Under the pieces are notes generated by a model. It saw only the letters and a list, made by a program, of their open reading frames with translations. It searched no databases and was not told where the DNA came from. The translations under genes were made by a program, and so were the position numbers. Positions 54,819 to 63,827 of a stretch of 64,000 bases of DNA are shown here, one piece after another; the stretch's first letter is position 1; every line of letters begins with the position of its first letter. Where the stretch lies: contig DAOTWD010000003.1 in assembly GCA_034435975.1 (NCBI GenBank), positions 79,479-143,478 on the forward strand. Direction: 5' to 3'. The DNA is from CAKZQX01 sp034435975 (GTDB lineage Bacteria; Chloroflexota; Chloroflexia; Chloroflexales; Chloroflexaceae).

Positions 54819-55919
54819 ATGAGTACGCAAAACGGAGGAGCGCACGCGATGGCGATCTCGCCTGAAAAAGAGAAAGCTCTGGCTGCGGCCATGAGTCAGA
54901 TTGATCGCAAGTTTGGCAAAGGCTCGATTATGAAGATGGGCGAGGCCAGTACGCGACTGGCAATTGAGACTATCCCGACCGGTGCCATTGCCCTCGATAT
55001 TGCCCTGGGCGCGGGCGGTGTCCCACGTGGCCGGGTGGTGGAGATATATGGCCCGGAGAGTAGTGGGAAAACAACGCTGGCGCAACATATTGTGGCCGAG
55101 GCCCAGCGTCTGGGTGGGGTCGCTGCATTCATTGATGCTGAGCATGCGTTTGATCCTGTTTATGGTGCCCGATGCGGGATTCAAATTGAAGACTTGCTGG
55201 TTTCCCAACCAGATACGGGCGAACAGGGTCTGGAGATTTGTGAGACGCTGGTTCGCTCGAACGCGGTTGATGTGGTGGTTATTGACTCGGTCGCGGCACT
55301 GGTACCCCGGGCCGAGATCGAAGGCGATATGGGCGACTCTCTGCCGGGGTTGCAAGCCCGCTTGATGAGCCAGGCCTTGCGCAAGCTTTCGGGCGCGATC
55401 AACAAGAGTCGCACTGTGGTGATTTTTTTGAACCAGTTGCGCATGAAAATCGGGGTGATGTTTGGCTCGCCCGAAACAACCACAGGCGGGCAGGCGCTCA
55501 AGTTCTATGCCTCTATCCGGCTCGATATTCGCCGAATCGAGACGCTCAAGCAGGGCCAGGAAACGATAGGGATGCGTTCGCGGGTAAAGGTAGTCAAGAA
55601 CAAAATTGCTCCGCCATTCCGTCAGGCAGAATTTGATATTATGGCCAATGAAGGTATCTCGCGCGAGGGCAATATTCTCGATGTCGGGGTCGATATGGGC
55701 ATTATTCGTAAGAGTGGTGCCTGGTTTTATCTGGGCGAAGATCGCCTGGGTCAGGGACGAGAGAATGTCAAGGCGTTTCTGCGTGAAAACCCTGATCTAA
55801 CGAATGAGATCGAAAAATTAATACGTGCACAGGCACTAACAAACCCACCACCACCCTCAATGATCGCCGATGATGAGATCGAGGAAGCAAGTGAAGCAAC
55901 GTTTGATGAAGAGGTCTGA
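54819..55919 (+). CDS. recA: Recombinase RecA
   Basis: 366 residues. Walker A YGPESSGKTTLA (about 78-86), IDSVAALVPRAEIEGDMGDS, the L2 region GVMFGSPETTTGGQALKFYA. The sequence reads DSLPGLQARL where most RecA have DSHVGLQARL, a small change near loop L1. The start at 54819 has GAAGGAG at 8 nt; a second ATG at 54849 has its own GGAGGAG. recX follows 164 bp downstream. Confidence 0.97.
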   Translation: MSTQNGGAHAMAISPEKEKALAAAMSQIDRKFGKGSIMKMGEASTRLAIETIPTGAIALDIALGAGGVPRGRVVEIYGPESSGKTTLAQHIVAEAQRLGGVAAFIDAEHAFDPVYGARCGIQIEDLLVSQPDTGEQGLEICETLVRSNAVDVVVIDSVAALVPRAEIEGDMGDSLPGLQARLMSQALRKLSGAINKSRTVVIFLNQLRMKIGVMFGSPETTTGGQALKFYASIRLDIRRIETLKQGQETIGMRSRVKVVKNKIAPPFRQAEFDIMANEGISREGNILDVGVDMGIIRKSGAWFYLGEDRLGQGRENVKAFLRENPDLTNEIEKLIRAQALTNPPPPSMIADDEIEEASEATFDEEV

Positions 55920-56083
55920 CATCAGGAGTACTATATCGCATCGGTTAGAACGGAGCTATACAGGTGTGAATCCGTATGTGTATTTCTGGGGTTATTCTGA
56001 TGTGGATGTACAAGAGAACATGGAGAGAGCCGATGTAAACCCTAACGCTCCCCATACCCACATATAGAACGCATTCTGATCCT

Positions 56084-56734
56084 ATGCCAGCTGGAACAAT
56101 TACCGCATTAAAGATACAGGAACGCGATGGCCAGCGAGTCAATGTATTTATTGATGGCACGTTTGCGCTGGCAGTAAGCCTGAAAACACTGTCCGAGGAG
56201 CAACTCTATGTGGGTATGATCCTGTCCGCTGCTGACTGGCAACGCCTCGAGGCCCTGGAACAGGCGCACAGGGCGTTCATTACCGGGCTACGTTATCTCG
56301 AAGCACGGCCACGCTCGGTGGCCGAGGTGCGGGCACATCTGACCCGTAAGCAGTTTTCAGTTGAGGCCATTGCTGCCGCTCTAACCCAACTGACCGCGTG
56401 TGGGTTGCTTGATGATATGGCTTTCACACGCATGTGGATCGAAAATCGCCGGACATTTCGACCCCGTGGCATCCAGGCCTTACGCCGCGAACTGTATCGC
56501 AAGGGTATCAGCCGCGAGATTATCGAGACACTGCTTGATAATACAGAGCTGATCGGTGATCAGCAGATGCAGGCGCTGACGTTAGCGCGGTCTGTGCTGA
56601 ATAAATATGCGGCTGACACTGATTACCCGCGGTTTCAGCGCCGGTTGGGTAGCTATCTGCAACGGCGGGGCTTTGATGTCGAAACGATCCAGCCGATTCT
56701 CAGGATGCTCTGGCATGAAGTGCAGGCGGGTTAA
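56084..56734 (+). CDS. recX: Regulatory protein RecX
   Basis: 216 residues of RecX three-helix modules: GLRYLEARPRSVAEVRAHLT, LLDDMAFTRMWIENRR, and RGIQALRRELYRKGISREII. It inhibits or modulates RecA filaments. An N-terminal PUA-like 50-residue part precedes, as in many RecX. No clear SD. Placed after recA as usual. Confidence 0.9.
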   Translation: MPAGTITALKIQERDGQRVNVFIDGTFALAVSLKTLSEEQLYVGMILSAADWQRLEALEQAHRAFITGLRYLEARPRSVAEVRAHLTRKQFSVEAIAAALTQLTACGLLDDMAFTRMWIENRRTFRPRGIQALRRELYRKGISREIIETLLDNTELIGDQQMQALTLARSVLNKYAADTDYPRFQRRLGSYLQRRGFDVETIQPILRMLWHEVQAG

Positions 56735-56763
56735 CACTATGTAGTTGTTTCTGGAGGTTTTTT

Positions 56764-57435
56764 GTGCCCGATATTCAGTATCTTGGACATGCCTGTTTTC
56801 GCCTACGTGGACGTGAAGGAATCGTTCTGTGCGATCCCTTTGATCGTTCGATTGGCCTTGATCTGGGACGACCAACGGCGCATATTGTGACCATTAGCCA
56901 TAACCATCCTGACCATAATTGCGTCACGGCGGTACGACCACTGCGCGACCGCACCTTTGTTATTGATGGGCCGGGTGAGTACGAGGTAAGCAATGTTCTG
57001 ATCACCGGTATTCGCACCTATCATGATAAAGTGAAGGGCACAGAACGTGGGTTCAACACGGTCTATGTGATTCATCTTGATGACGTTGTGTTTTGTCATC
57101 TGGGTGATCTGGGTCATGAGCTGGCGCAACATCACATTGAAGAGATTGGCAGTGTAGAAGTACTGTTTATCCCGGTAGGTGGAGCCGAAACCATTGGCCC
57201 AACTGAAGCGGTGAATGTGATCAGCCAGCTTGAGCCACGGATTGTTATCCCAATGCATTATGCTACCCCACGCCTGGTGTTTGAACACGAACTGGCACAA
57301 TTGGCAAAGTTTACCAATGAGTTAGGGCTAAAAGATGTGACTCCGGTCGATAAACTGACCCTGTCAGCATCTCATCTACCGGCCGAAGGTGAACAACCGC
57401 GGATAGTGGTCATGCATTCAGGCAATAGTGAGTAA
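56764..57435 (+). CDS. UlaG-like metallo-beta-lactamase-fold hydrolase
   Basis: 223 residues. IQYLGHACFRLRG, ISHNHPDHNCV (metal motif), GPGEYEVSNVLITG, the HLGDLGH Asp/His strand and IPMHYATP. The family includes L-ascorbate-6-phosphate lactonase UlaG and many unassigned hydrolases. GTG start after GGAGG. It follows recX by 29 bp. Substrate unknown. Confidence 0.85.
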   Translation: MPDIQYLGHACFRLRGREGIVLCDPFDRSIGLDLGRPTAHIVTISHNHPDHNCVTAVRPLRDRTFVIDGPGEYEVSNVLITGIRTYHDKVKGTERGFNTVYVIHLDDVVFCHLGDLGHELAQHHIEEIGSVEVLFIPVGGAETIGPTEAVNVISQLEPRIVIPMHYATPRLVFEHELAQLAKFTNELGLKDVTPVDKLTLSASHLPAEGEQPRIVVMHSGNSE

Positions 57436-57492
57436 GCAAGTACAGATCGTGGCATAATAATTCTGTGGATCATAGAGTGCTTGCCTTCAGGC

Positions 57493-57512
57493 GCGGAAAA
57501 TCATCCGCTTTT
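57493..57512 (+). terminator. Small intrinsic terminator
   Basis: GCGGA (57493-57497) pairs with TCCGC (57504-57508), followed by TTTT. The stem is only 5 bp, so the call is tentative. Confidence 0.35.
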
Positions 57513-57602
57513 AGCAGTGGAGGGAGTGCCTCTGTTTGGGCTTGCTAGCGGGGACAAACCTGGCAGCTTTCGCGCCCAGTGCCTGACTCAAGGAGGTTGA
57601 CC

Positions 57603-58853
57603 ATGACTACCAGAGATGCATTAGAGGCAGAAATCCGTGCGTTGCGACAGCAAGTGGCCCAACTGGAGCAGGCACAGATGGCTTTACATGAGCGCGAAGC
57701 TCGATATCAACGTCTTGTGGCCAATGCACCCGGTATGTTCTACCAGGTCGTGCTTGAGCCTGATGGTACCCTGTGGTTTCCCTTTGTGAGCGATGGCTGC
57801 CGCGATCTGTTTGAAGTCGATCCACGAGCAGTGGAACAGGATGCACAGGTATTGTTGCAAATGATCCACCCTGATGATCGTCCTGTTTATGAGGGCGCAT
57901 TAGCCGCATCGCTGCAGGGGCTACAGCCCTGGCAATGGCAAGGTCGGTTTATCTTACCGTCGGGAAAAGTTATATGGGCACAGGGTGCTTCACGTCCAGA
58001 GCGTCTGGACAATGGAGCAATTCGGTGGGATGGTTTTGGCATTGATATTACCGAACGTAAACAACTCGAGCAAGTATTGCGCGAAAATGAACAATGGGTT
58101 CGGCAACTGATGACAACCCTGTCTGACGGTCTGGTTCTGTTTGATCAAGGCAAGATTGTAGACGCCAATCCCGCTATGGCGCAGATGATCGGGTATGAAG
58201 TGGACGAACTGATTGGCCAATCAGCGCTAGAGTTTGTCGCCCCCGAATCGCAAGCGCTGGTGGCACAGAATATGCAGAGTGGCTATGATCGACCCTATGA
58301 GGCGTTACTGGTGAAAAAAGATGGCTCGGTCATACCGGTAGAAGCCTTGGGGAAAATAATGATGTACCAGGGTCGTTCGGTGCGATTGACTAGCATTCGA
58401 GATATTAGTGAGCGCAAGCGGGCGGAAGCAGAGCTTGCGACATTGCAGGCCCGTATTATCGACGCACAGCAGGCAGCCTTGCGTGAACTTTCTACTCCGC
58501 TGATTCCACTCAATGATACTACAATCATTATACCTCTGATTGGCTCGCTGGACTCGCAACGTATGCAACAAGTGATGGAAGTTTTGCTGGAAGGTATTGG
58601 TGCTTACCAGGTAGACACGGCAATCATTGATATTACCGGTGTTCAGATGGTGGATACACAGGTAGCCAATGCACTCATCCGCACTGCTCAGGCGGTGAAA
58701 CTGTTGGGGGCGCAGGTGATCCTGACCGGAATCAGTGCCAAAATGGCACAAACATTGACTCATCTAAAGACAGATTTGAGAGGTATCATTACACGCAGCA
58801 CTCTACAGAGCGGTATTGCCTATGCCTTGCGATTGCCTACTTCCAGTGGTTGA
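57603..58853 (+). CDS. RsbR-like PAS-PAS-STAS sensor
   Basis: 416 residues: coiled coil (4-40), PAS 1 (about 40-155, ending FGIDITERKQLE), PAS 2 (about 160-275, ending RDISERKRAE), STAS (about 293-408). In the STAS part both Thr positions phosphorylated in Bacillus RsbR appear: DITGVQMVDT and SAKMAQTL. Such proteins form stressosome-like complexes with RsbS and RsbT. Neither partner is in the window. ATG 57603 follows AAGGAGG. Confidence 0.8.
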   Translation: MTTRDALEAEIRALRQQVAQLEQAQMALHEREARYQRLVANAPGMFYQVVLEPDGTLWFPFVSDGCRDLFEVDPRAVEQDAQVLLQMIHPDDRPVYEGALAASLQGLQPWQWQGRFILPSGKVIWAQGASRPERLDNGAIRWDGFGIDITERKQLEQVLRENEQWVRQLMTTLSDGLVLFDQGKIVDANPAMAQMIGYEVDELIGQSALEFVAPESQALVAQNMQSGYDRPYEALLVKKDGSVIPVEALGKIMMYQGRSVRLTSIRDISERKRAEAELATLQARIIDAQQAALRELSTPLIPLNDTTIIIPLIGSLDSQRMQQVMEVLLEGIGAYQVDTAIIDITGVQMVDTQVANALIRTAQAVKLLGAQVILTGISAKMAQTLTHLKTDLRGIITRSTLQSGIAYALRLPTSSG

Positions 58854-59407
58854 TCCGAGTAGCGCCGGGCGCGGCCGTTGCGCCTGAAGATGAGGATGGC
58901 TGATCACTGTCGGCAGTTTGTACAAGGAACCAGAACCAGCAGAAGTGCCGCTCTGCCGCAGGCGAGAAAGACCGTTGCTACGAGTGACAACGTTCATTTC
59001 ATGCTGCTATTGACAAATGGGCGCGATCGCGCGTTCCTCGATGCGGAAGCGTCAGGATTCCGCAGCACCTCAGCCCCTGCATGCAGGTATCGTTTCCTCG
59101 TACCCCGCCCGTTCACGAACCGGACAAGCTCACCGCATATCTCCTGTCAGTAAAAACCGGACGGCCTGTACTGGCATATATGTATGCTGCGAGAGTATGG
59201 TATGAAATGCACGTGCAGTTCCGATGCTACAATGACTAGATTACAGAAAGATGACGACTGGTCAGGCATTGGTCAAAGCACCATCATCTCCTCGTTTTAG
59301 TATGTGCGGGTAATACGCAGGTTATCTGAACAAAGGTCGGTCACTGGAGATAGTGGTTTTGCATCCCGCTCTGGTAACGTTCGTGTGGCCTGGATAGCGT
59401 TAAACCT

Positions 59408-59416
59408 GGTATAGTA
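59408..59416 (+). promoter_or_regulatory. Extended -10 promoter for pyrG
   Basis: TGG-TATAGT; no -35 at usual spacing. Leader about 220 nt. Confidence 0.45.
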
Positions 59417-59499
59417 TGTCGTTTAATTTCAGATAGTCTGGGCAGGAAGTACCTGGAGTAATGCATACGCAGTGTGGCTTCTTTTGGGCAGGCATACGG

Positions 59500-59532
59500 T
59501 GGGTCGGCACAACTACCAGGTGCGCCGACCCA
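59500..59532 (+). promoter_or_regulatory. Hairpin in the pyrG leader
   Basis: TGGGTCGGC (59500-59508) pairs perfectly with GCCGACCCA (59524-59532); CA/TG extend the helix past a small bulge. No T run, so any role in attenuation is a guess. Confidence 0.45.
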
Positions 59533-59640
59533 TTATCTTACTGTGTACTTTTATGGTCTGTCGTTACCAGCAAAGTGGACTGGCAACGAGCAATGTCTTT
59601 CCAGACCTACTGTTTCATCTAAGCAAGGAGTATCAGGAGT

Positions 59641-61320
59641 ATGGCAAAGTACATCTTTGTGACAGGTGGTGTCGCCTCCTCTGTTGGTAAGGGTATCAGT
59701 GTAGCCTCGATCGGGCAACTGTTGAAGAGTCGCGGTCTACGGGTGTCCATTCAAAAACTTGATCCGTATTTGAATGTTGATCCGGGCACGATGTCACCCT
59801 ATCAACATGGCGAAGTCTTTGTCACCGATGATGGTGCCGAAACCGATCTTGATCTAGGGCACTATGAGCGCTTTACTGACGAAAATTTAACCCGCCTGAG
59901 CAATGTGACGACAGGGCAGATTTACTCGTCTGTTATCCAGAAAGAACGCCGCGGTGATTATCTGGGAGGGACGATTCAGGTTATTCCGCACATTACAAAT
60001 GAGATCAAAGCTCGGATTGCGGCCGTTGCCAAACAGAGTAATGCCGATGTGGTGATTGTTGAAGTAGGTGGTACGGTTGGCGATATCGAGAGTCTGCCTT
60101 TTTTGGAAGCTATTCGGCAGATGCGCAAAGATGTAGGGCGGGATAATGTCCTGTATATTCATGTGACGCTCCTTCCCCATATTGGGGCGACCGATGAATT
60201 GAAAACCAAACCGACCCAACACTCGGTGATGGCATTGCGCGGAGTAGGGATCAATGCCGATGTTATTCTCTGTCGCGCCGACCATACCATTTCCGAAGAC
60301 ATCCGCGACAAGATTGCCTTCTTCTCTGATGTCGATACTCAGGCCGTCATTCCGGTACAGACTGTGGAGTCGATCTATGAAGTACCGCTGGTGCTTGAAG
60401 AAGCAGGGTTAGGTACATATCTGGTCGAGCGGCTCGGTCTGGTGACCCGTGAACCGGATCTGCGCGAATGGCAAAAACTGGTGAATCTGGTACGAAAACC
60501 CAAACGAGTGTTGCCTATAGCGTTGGTTGGGAAATATGTTGAACTACACGATGCGTATATCAGTGTGGTCGAGGCGCTTCGTCATGCCGGTCTGCACCAG
60601 GAATTAGATATTGATGTACGCTGGGTGGCAGCCGAGCAGATTGAACGCGAAGGGCCAAAGCGCCTGTTGGCAGATGTGTATGGAATTGTGGTTCCAGGCG
60701 GATTCGGCGACCGGGGTATTCATGGCAAAATAGTTACGTCTGATTATGCACGAGTGCATCACATACCATATCTGGGTTTGTGTCTGGGTATGCAATGTGC
60801 CACGATTGCTTTTGCGCGCTGGGTTTTACGGAGCCATGAACCGAATAGCACCGAATTCGATCCACACACCGCCCATCCTGTGATTGACTTGATGCCGGAT
60901 CAGCGTGATATTAGCGAAAAAGGCGGAACAATGCGGCTAGGGGTATATCCATGTGTACTCGTTCCCGGCACACGCGCTGCAGCAGCATATGGCAGGGAAA
61001 CCGTCATGGAACGCCATCGACATCGCTTTGAGTTCAATAACAAATATCGCCACATTCTTGAAGAAGCAGGGTTGGTGATAAGCGGTCTGTCACCTGATGG
61101 CCGTCTTGTAGAGATCATAGAGTTACGAGATCATCCCTGGTTCGTGGCGAGCCAGTTTCATCCCGAATTTCTCTCCCGCCCTAATCGTCCACATCCGCTT
61201 TTCCAGCACTTTGTGGCTGCGGCTGCACAAACATTGCGCGAGGATGATCAGTATGCTATCGAGTTACACGAGACGGATCGGCACGGCATTCATGCCTGGG
61301 TAGCGATGGGGGTTTCTTGA
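59641..61320 (+). CDS. pyrG: CTP synthase
   Basis: 559 residues. Synthase domain: IFVTGGVASSVGKGISVASI P-loop, DPYLNVDPGTMSPYQHGEVF, VEVGGTVGDIES. Glutaminase domain: VPGGFGDRG, GLCLGMQ with Cys near 381, and SQFHPEF His/Glu. It aminates UTP to CTP. One usual Glu (GxRGxEGK) is His (RGIHGK). SD AAGGAG and AGGAG are both before the ATG. The GC-rich array starts 45 bp after the stop. Confidence 0.97.
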   Translation: MAKYIFVTGGVASSVGKGISVASIGQLLKSRGLRVSIQKLDPYLNVDPGTMSPYQHGEVFVTDDGAETDLDLGHYERFTDENLTRLSNVTTGQIYSSVIQKERRGDYLGGTIQVIPHITNEIKARIAAVAKQSNADVVIVEVGGTVGDIESLPFLEAIRQMRKDVGRDNVLYIHVTLLPHIGATDELKTKPTQHSVMALRGVGINADVILCRADHTISEDIRDKIAFFSDVDTQAVIPVQTVESIYEVPLVLEEAGLGTYLVERLGLVTREPDLREWQKLVNLVRKPKRVLPIALVGKYVELHDAYISVVEALRHAGLHQELDIDVRWVAAEQIEREGPKRLLADVYGIVVPGGFGDRGIHGKIVTSDYARVHHIPYLGLCLGMQCATIAFARWVLRSHEPNSTEFDPHTAHPVIDLMPDQRDISEKGGTMRLGVYPCVLVPGTRAAAAYGRETVMERHRHRFEFNNKYRHILEEAGLVISGLSPDGRLVEIIELRDHPWFVASQFHPEFLSRPNRPHPLFQHFVAAAAQTLREDDQYAIELHETDRHGIHAWVAMGVS

Positions 61321-61361
61321 GCGACTGACTGCAAAATGTAGGGAACGTGAGGTGTAAGGGT

Positions 61362-62420
61362 AGCGCGTCCCTCCGAGGCGCGGGCGGTGCGGGCGGGCGG
61401 AGAGGTATCCTCACGACGGGCGGCGTCTCCGCATGCGATGCACCGGGCACGACCGTGGGCACGCCGGAGCCGTGCCCTCCAGCGGGCGGCGCGGGCGCGG
61501 GGCGGGGCACGGGCGCAAGACGACGTAGCGCGTCCCTCCGGGGCGCGGGGCGGTGCGGGCGGAGAGGTATCCTCACGACGGGCGGCGTCTCCGCGTGCGG
61601 TGTACCCGGCACGACGGTGGGCACGCCGGAGCCGTGCCCTCCAGCGGGCGGCGGGAGGCGCGGGCGGGTGAACCTGGGAGCGCGTCCCGCCGGGGCGCGG
61701 GCGGGCGAGGTGCGGGGGGTAGTGCGTCCCGCCGGGGCGCGGGCGGGGTCGGGGAAACATCCTCCTGGCGGGCGGTGTCTCTGCGTGCGGTGCACCCGGC
61801 ACGACCGTGGGCCCGCCGGAGCCGTGCCCTCCAGCGGGCGGCGCGAGGCGCGGGCTGGGAGCGCGTCCCTCTGGGGCGCGGGCGGGCGGGGTGCGGGGGG
61901 TGAACCTGGGAGCGCGTCCCGCCGGGGCGCGGGCGGTCGGGGAAACATCCTCCTGGCGGGCGGCGTCTCCGCGTGCGGTGCACCCGGCACGACCGTGGGC
62001 CCGCCGGAGCCGTGCCCTCCAGCGGGCGGCGGGAGGCGCGGGCGGGTGAACCTGGGTGCGCGTCCCTCCGGGGCGCGGGAGGGCGAGGCATCCTCGCGAC
62101 GGGCGGCGTCTTCGCGTGCGGTGCACCCGGCACGACCGTGGGCACGCCGGAGCCGTGCCCTCCAGCGGGCCGCGAGGCGCGGGGCGGGGCACGGGCGCAA
62201 GACGACGTAGCGCGTCCCTCTGGGGCGCGGGCGGGGGCGGGGAAACATTCTCCTGGCGGGCGGCGTCTCCGCATGCGATGCACCGGGCACGACGGTGGGC
62301 ACGACGGTGCCGTGCCCTCCAGCGGGCCGCGGGGCGCGGGTGCGGGCGGTGGGCGATGGGCCTGGGAGTGCGTCCCTCCGGAGCGCGAGCCGTGCTCTCC
62401 AGGGGGAGCGCGGGGCGCAA
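61362..62420. repeat. Mosaic GC-rich tandem array
   Basis: About 1.06 kb, roughly 80 percent GC by eye against mid-50s for the window. Six copies of a 70-bp core start at 61418, 61580, 61770, 61958, 62101 and 62258 (spacing 162, 190, 188, 143, 157 bp). The core begins GGGCGGCGTCT and ends CCCTCCAGCGGGC. Linkers mix two or three cassettes (ATCCTCACGAC or AAACATCCTCCTGGC before the core; AAGACGACGTAGCGCGTCCC after copies 1 and 5). Spacing and linkers argue against CRISPR. Long open frames on both strands are a GC effect. Confidence 0.85.
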
Positions 62421-62425
62421 AAGAG

Positions 62426-62475
62426 ACAGGAGACGAGCCTCAGAGATATTTTGTTCTCTGAAGCCCGTCTCCTGT
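62426..62475. terminator. Bidirectional hairpin terminator between the array and the sigma gene
   Basis: ACAGGAGACG (62426-62435), GC and TCAGAGA pair with TCTCTGA, GC and CGTCTCCTGT (ending 62475), loop TATTTTGT. Read on the minus strand it is followed by CTCTTTT, so it most likely ends the sigma-factor transcript. Confidence 0.75.
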
Positions 62476-62562
62476 TATACTCCCAAATCACATCACCTGT
62501 AGGCCAGGTGCTGATACAAAACGTCAACACCAGGCCTGGGATCGGTTCATTGCGGCGACGCT

Positions 62563-63612
62563 TTACTCCAGATAGTCGCGCAAATGCTGGCCGATTTCCG
62601 GTTGACGCAGCCGGCGTAGCGCTTCTGCCTCTATCTGGCGCGCACGCTCACGTGTCATCCCCAGCACTTTGCCCACTTCTTCCAGTGTTCGGCGCTGACC
62701 ATCAGCCAGGCCATAACGGAGATCAATAATTCGGCGCTCACGCTCATTCAGGTGTCCAAGCGCCTGGGCCAGATCCTGTCGTAACAGTTGCTGCGACGCA
62801 AAGTCCGTAGGCGTTGGCAACTCATCATCCTGCAAAAAATCCCCAAGCGTGTGTTCACCCTCATCACCGACCGGTGTTTCGAGCGAAACCGGGCGGCGAG
62901 CAGCTTCAAGCACCCGTTGCACCCGATCTATTGGCTGCCCCAGCGCGATCGCGATCTCCTCGGCAGTTGGCTGGCGCTCCAATGACTGTGACAGCCGTTC
63001 GGCAACACGTTTGACCTGGCCCACCGACTCGCTCATATGCACTGGCAAGCGAATTGTCCGCCCCTGCTCAGCAATGGCGCGGGTGACTGCCTGGCGAATC
63101 CACCAGGTAGCATAGGTCGAAAAGCGATTACCTTTACGGTGGTCAAATTTCTCAACGGCGCGCATTAACCCGATATTGCCTTCTTGAATAAGATCAAGGA
63201 GTGACAACCCGCGTCCAATATACTTCTTGGCAATACTGACAACCAGTCGTAAATTGGCCTGGATCAAATGCCGGCGGGCATCATCACCGCTACCGACATC
63301 TGCTTCAAGGGCACGGCGAAGCTGGCAACTTATATCCTCAGCAGATTCCAGGCGCTGACGGGCAGCATCACCACGTTCCATTCGCTCGGCCAGTTCGACC
63401 TCTTCACTGGCGGTGAGCAGAGAGACACGTCCGATTTCTTGCAAGTAGTGCTGTACGGCGTCCAGTGATGGTTCAGCATGCAACCGGGTATTTTCGCGAA
63501 CATCTTCAACCATGTCGCTGCCTATGCTCTCAGCGTGATCAATGTGCTCGAACCCATTACCCGGTAGCTGTGGTTCATTCAGTTCCCAGATAGCATCCGT
63601 GTGCTTGAGCAT
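62563..63612 (-). CDS. RpoD-family sigma factor
   Basis: 349 residues. Region 1.2 (DAVQHYLQEIGRVSLLTASE), region 2 (NLRLVVSIAKKYIGRGLSLL, DLIQEGNIGLMRAVEKFD, FSTYATWWIRQAVTRAI), region 3 (LERQPTAEEIAIALG) and region 4 (LNERERRIIDLRYGL then GMTRERARQIEAEALRRLR). It lacks the large acidic region 1.1 insert, so it is a compact group 1 or 2 factor; Chloroflexota carry several. SD AGGAG 9 nt before ATG 63612. It has a strong promoter and a leader with two hairpins. Confidence 0.9.
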   Translation of the reverse strand: MLKHTDAIWELNEPQLPGNGFEHIDHAESIGSDMVEDVRENTRLHAEPSLDAVQHYLQEIGRVSLLTASEEVELAERMERGDAARQRLESAEDISCQLRRALEADVGSGDDARRHLIQANLRLVVSIAKKYIGRGLSLLDLIQEGNIGLMRAVEKFDHRKGNRFSTYATWWIRQAVTRAIAEQGRTIRLPVHMSESVGQVKRVAERLSQSLERQPTAEEIAIALGQPIDRVQRVLEAARRPVSLETPVGDEGEHTLGDFLQDDELPTPTDFASQQLLRQDLAQALGHLNERERRIIDLRYGLADGQRRTLEEVGKVLGMTRERARQIEAEALRRLRQPEIGQHLRDYLE

Positions 63613-63643
63613 CTGAACATGCTCCTATTTCTTAAGAGACATA

Positions 63644-63678
63644 GCGCGGCTCCCCTCTTGTGTAGAGAGGAGCCGCGC
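63644..63678 (-). promoter_or_regulatory. Stable hairpin in the sigma-factor leader
   Basis: 15-bp stem with one mismatch (63644-63658 with 63664-63678), 5-nt loop, nine GC pairs at the base. Its base is 17 nt upstream of the SD of the sigma gene. It has no T run. Possible translation or RNA-stability control. Confidence 0.55.
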
Positions 63679-63768
63679 CCCCGAAGTCTATAACATTCAC
63701 TTGCACTTAACAGGTCGTGGTCAAGCGCCCACCATAATACTGTAATTGAGGGTGCGACATACAAACGA

Positions 63769-63787
63769 GACTCAATGACAATGAGTC
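63769..63787. promoter_or_regulatory. 19-bp inverted repeat at the sigma gene transcription start
   Basis: GACTCA (63769-63774), 7 nt, TGAGTC (63782-63787). It lies at about +5 to +23 of the predicted transcript, where an operator would block elongation. Confidence 0.45.
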
Positions 63788-63798
63788 TTGTAGCCTAT

Positions 63799-63827
63799 AG
63801 TATAGCCTGCTACTTTTCTTTTGTCAA
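63799..63827 (-). promoter_or_regulatory. Near-consensus promoter of the sigma gene
   Basis: On the minus strand TTGACA (63822-63827), 17 nt, TATACT (63799-63804). Nothing is recognised from 63840 to the window end, which is AT-rich. Confidence 0.8.

Larger units (their letters stand above)
58854..59640. other. Long pyrG leader/intergenic region
   Basis: 790 bp without a supported gene. Extended -10 sites: TGC-TACAAT (59225-59233) and TGG-TATAGT (59408-59416). The latter gives a pyrG leader of about 220 nt containing a hairpin at 59500-59532 (separate entry). No tRNA or riboswitch recognised. Confidence 0.5.

Noticed and set aside
58878..59205. Short open frames in the pyrG leader
   Set aside because: No SD, no similarity, and composition of non-coding DNA.
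61362..62420. CRISPR array
   Set aside because: Repeats are 70 bp with spacing from 143 to 190 bp, and linkers are shared cassettes rather than unique spacers; no cas genes.
61256..62530. Long Pro/Arg-rich open frames on both strands of the GC-rich array (for example 61256-62530 minus and 61347-62210 plus)
   Set aside because: Open frames in all phases follow from GC-rich repeats lacking stop codons. The plus frame starts inside an intergenic repeat; no SD or family similarity.
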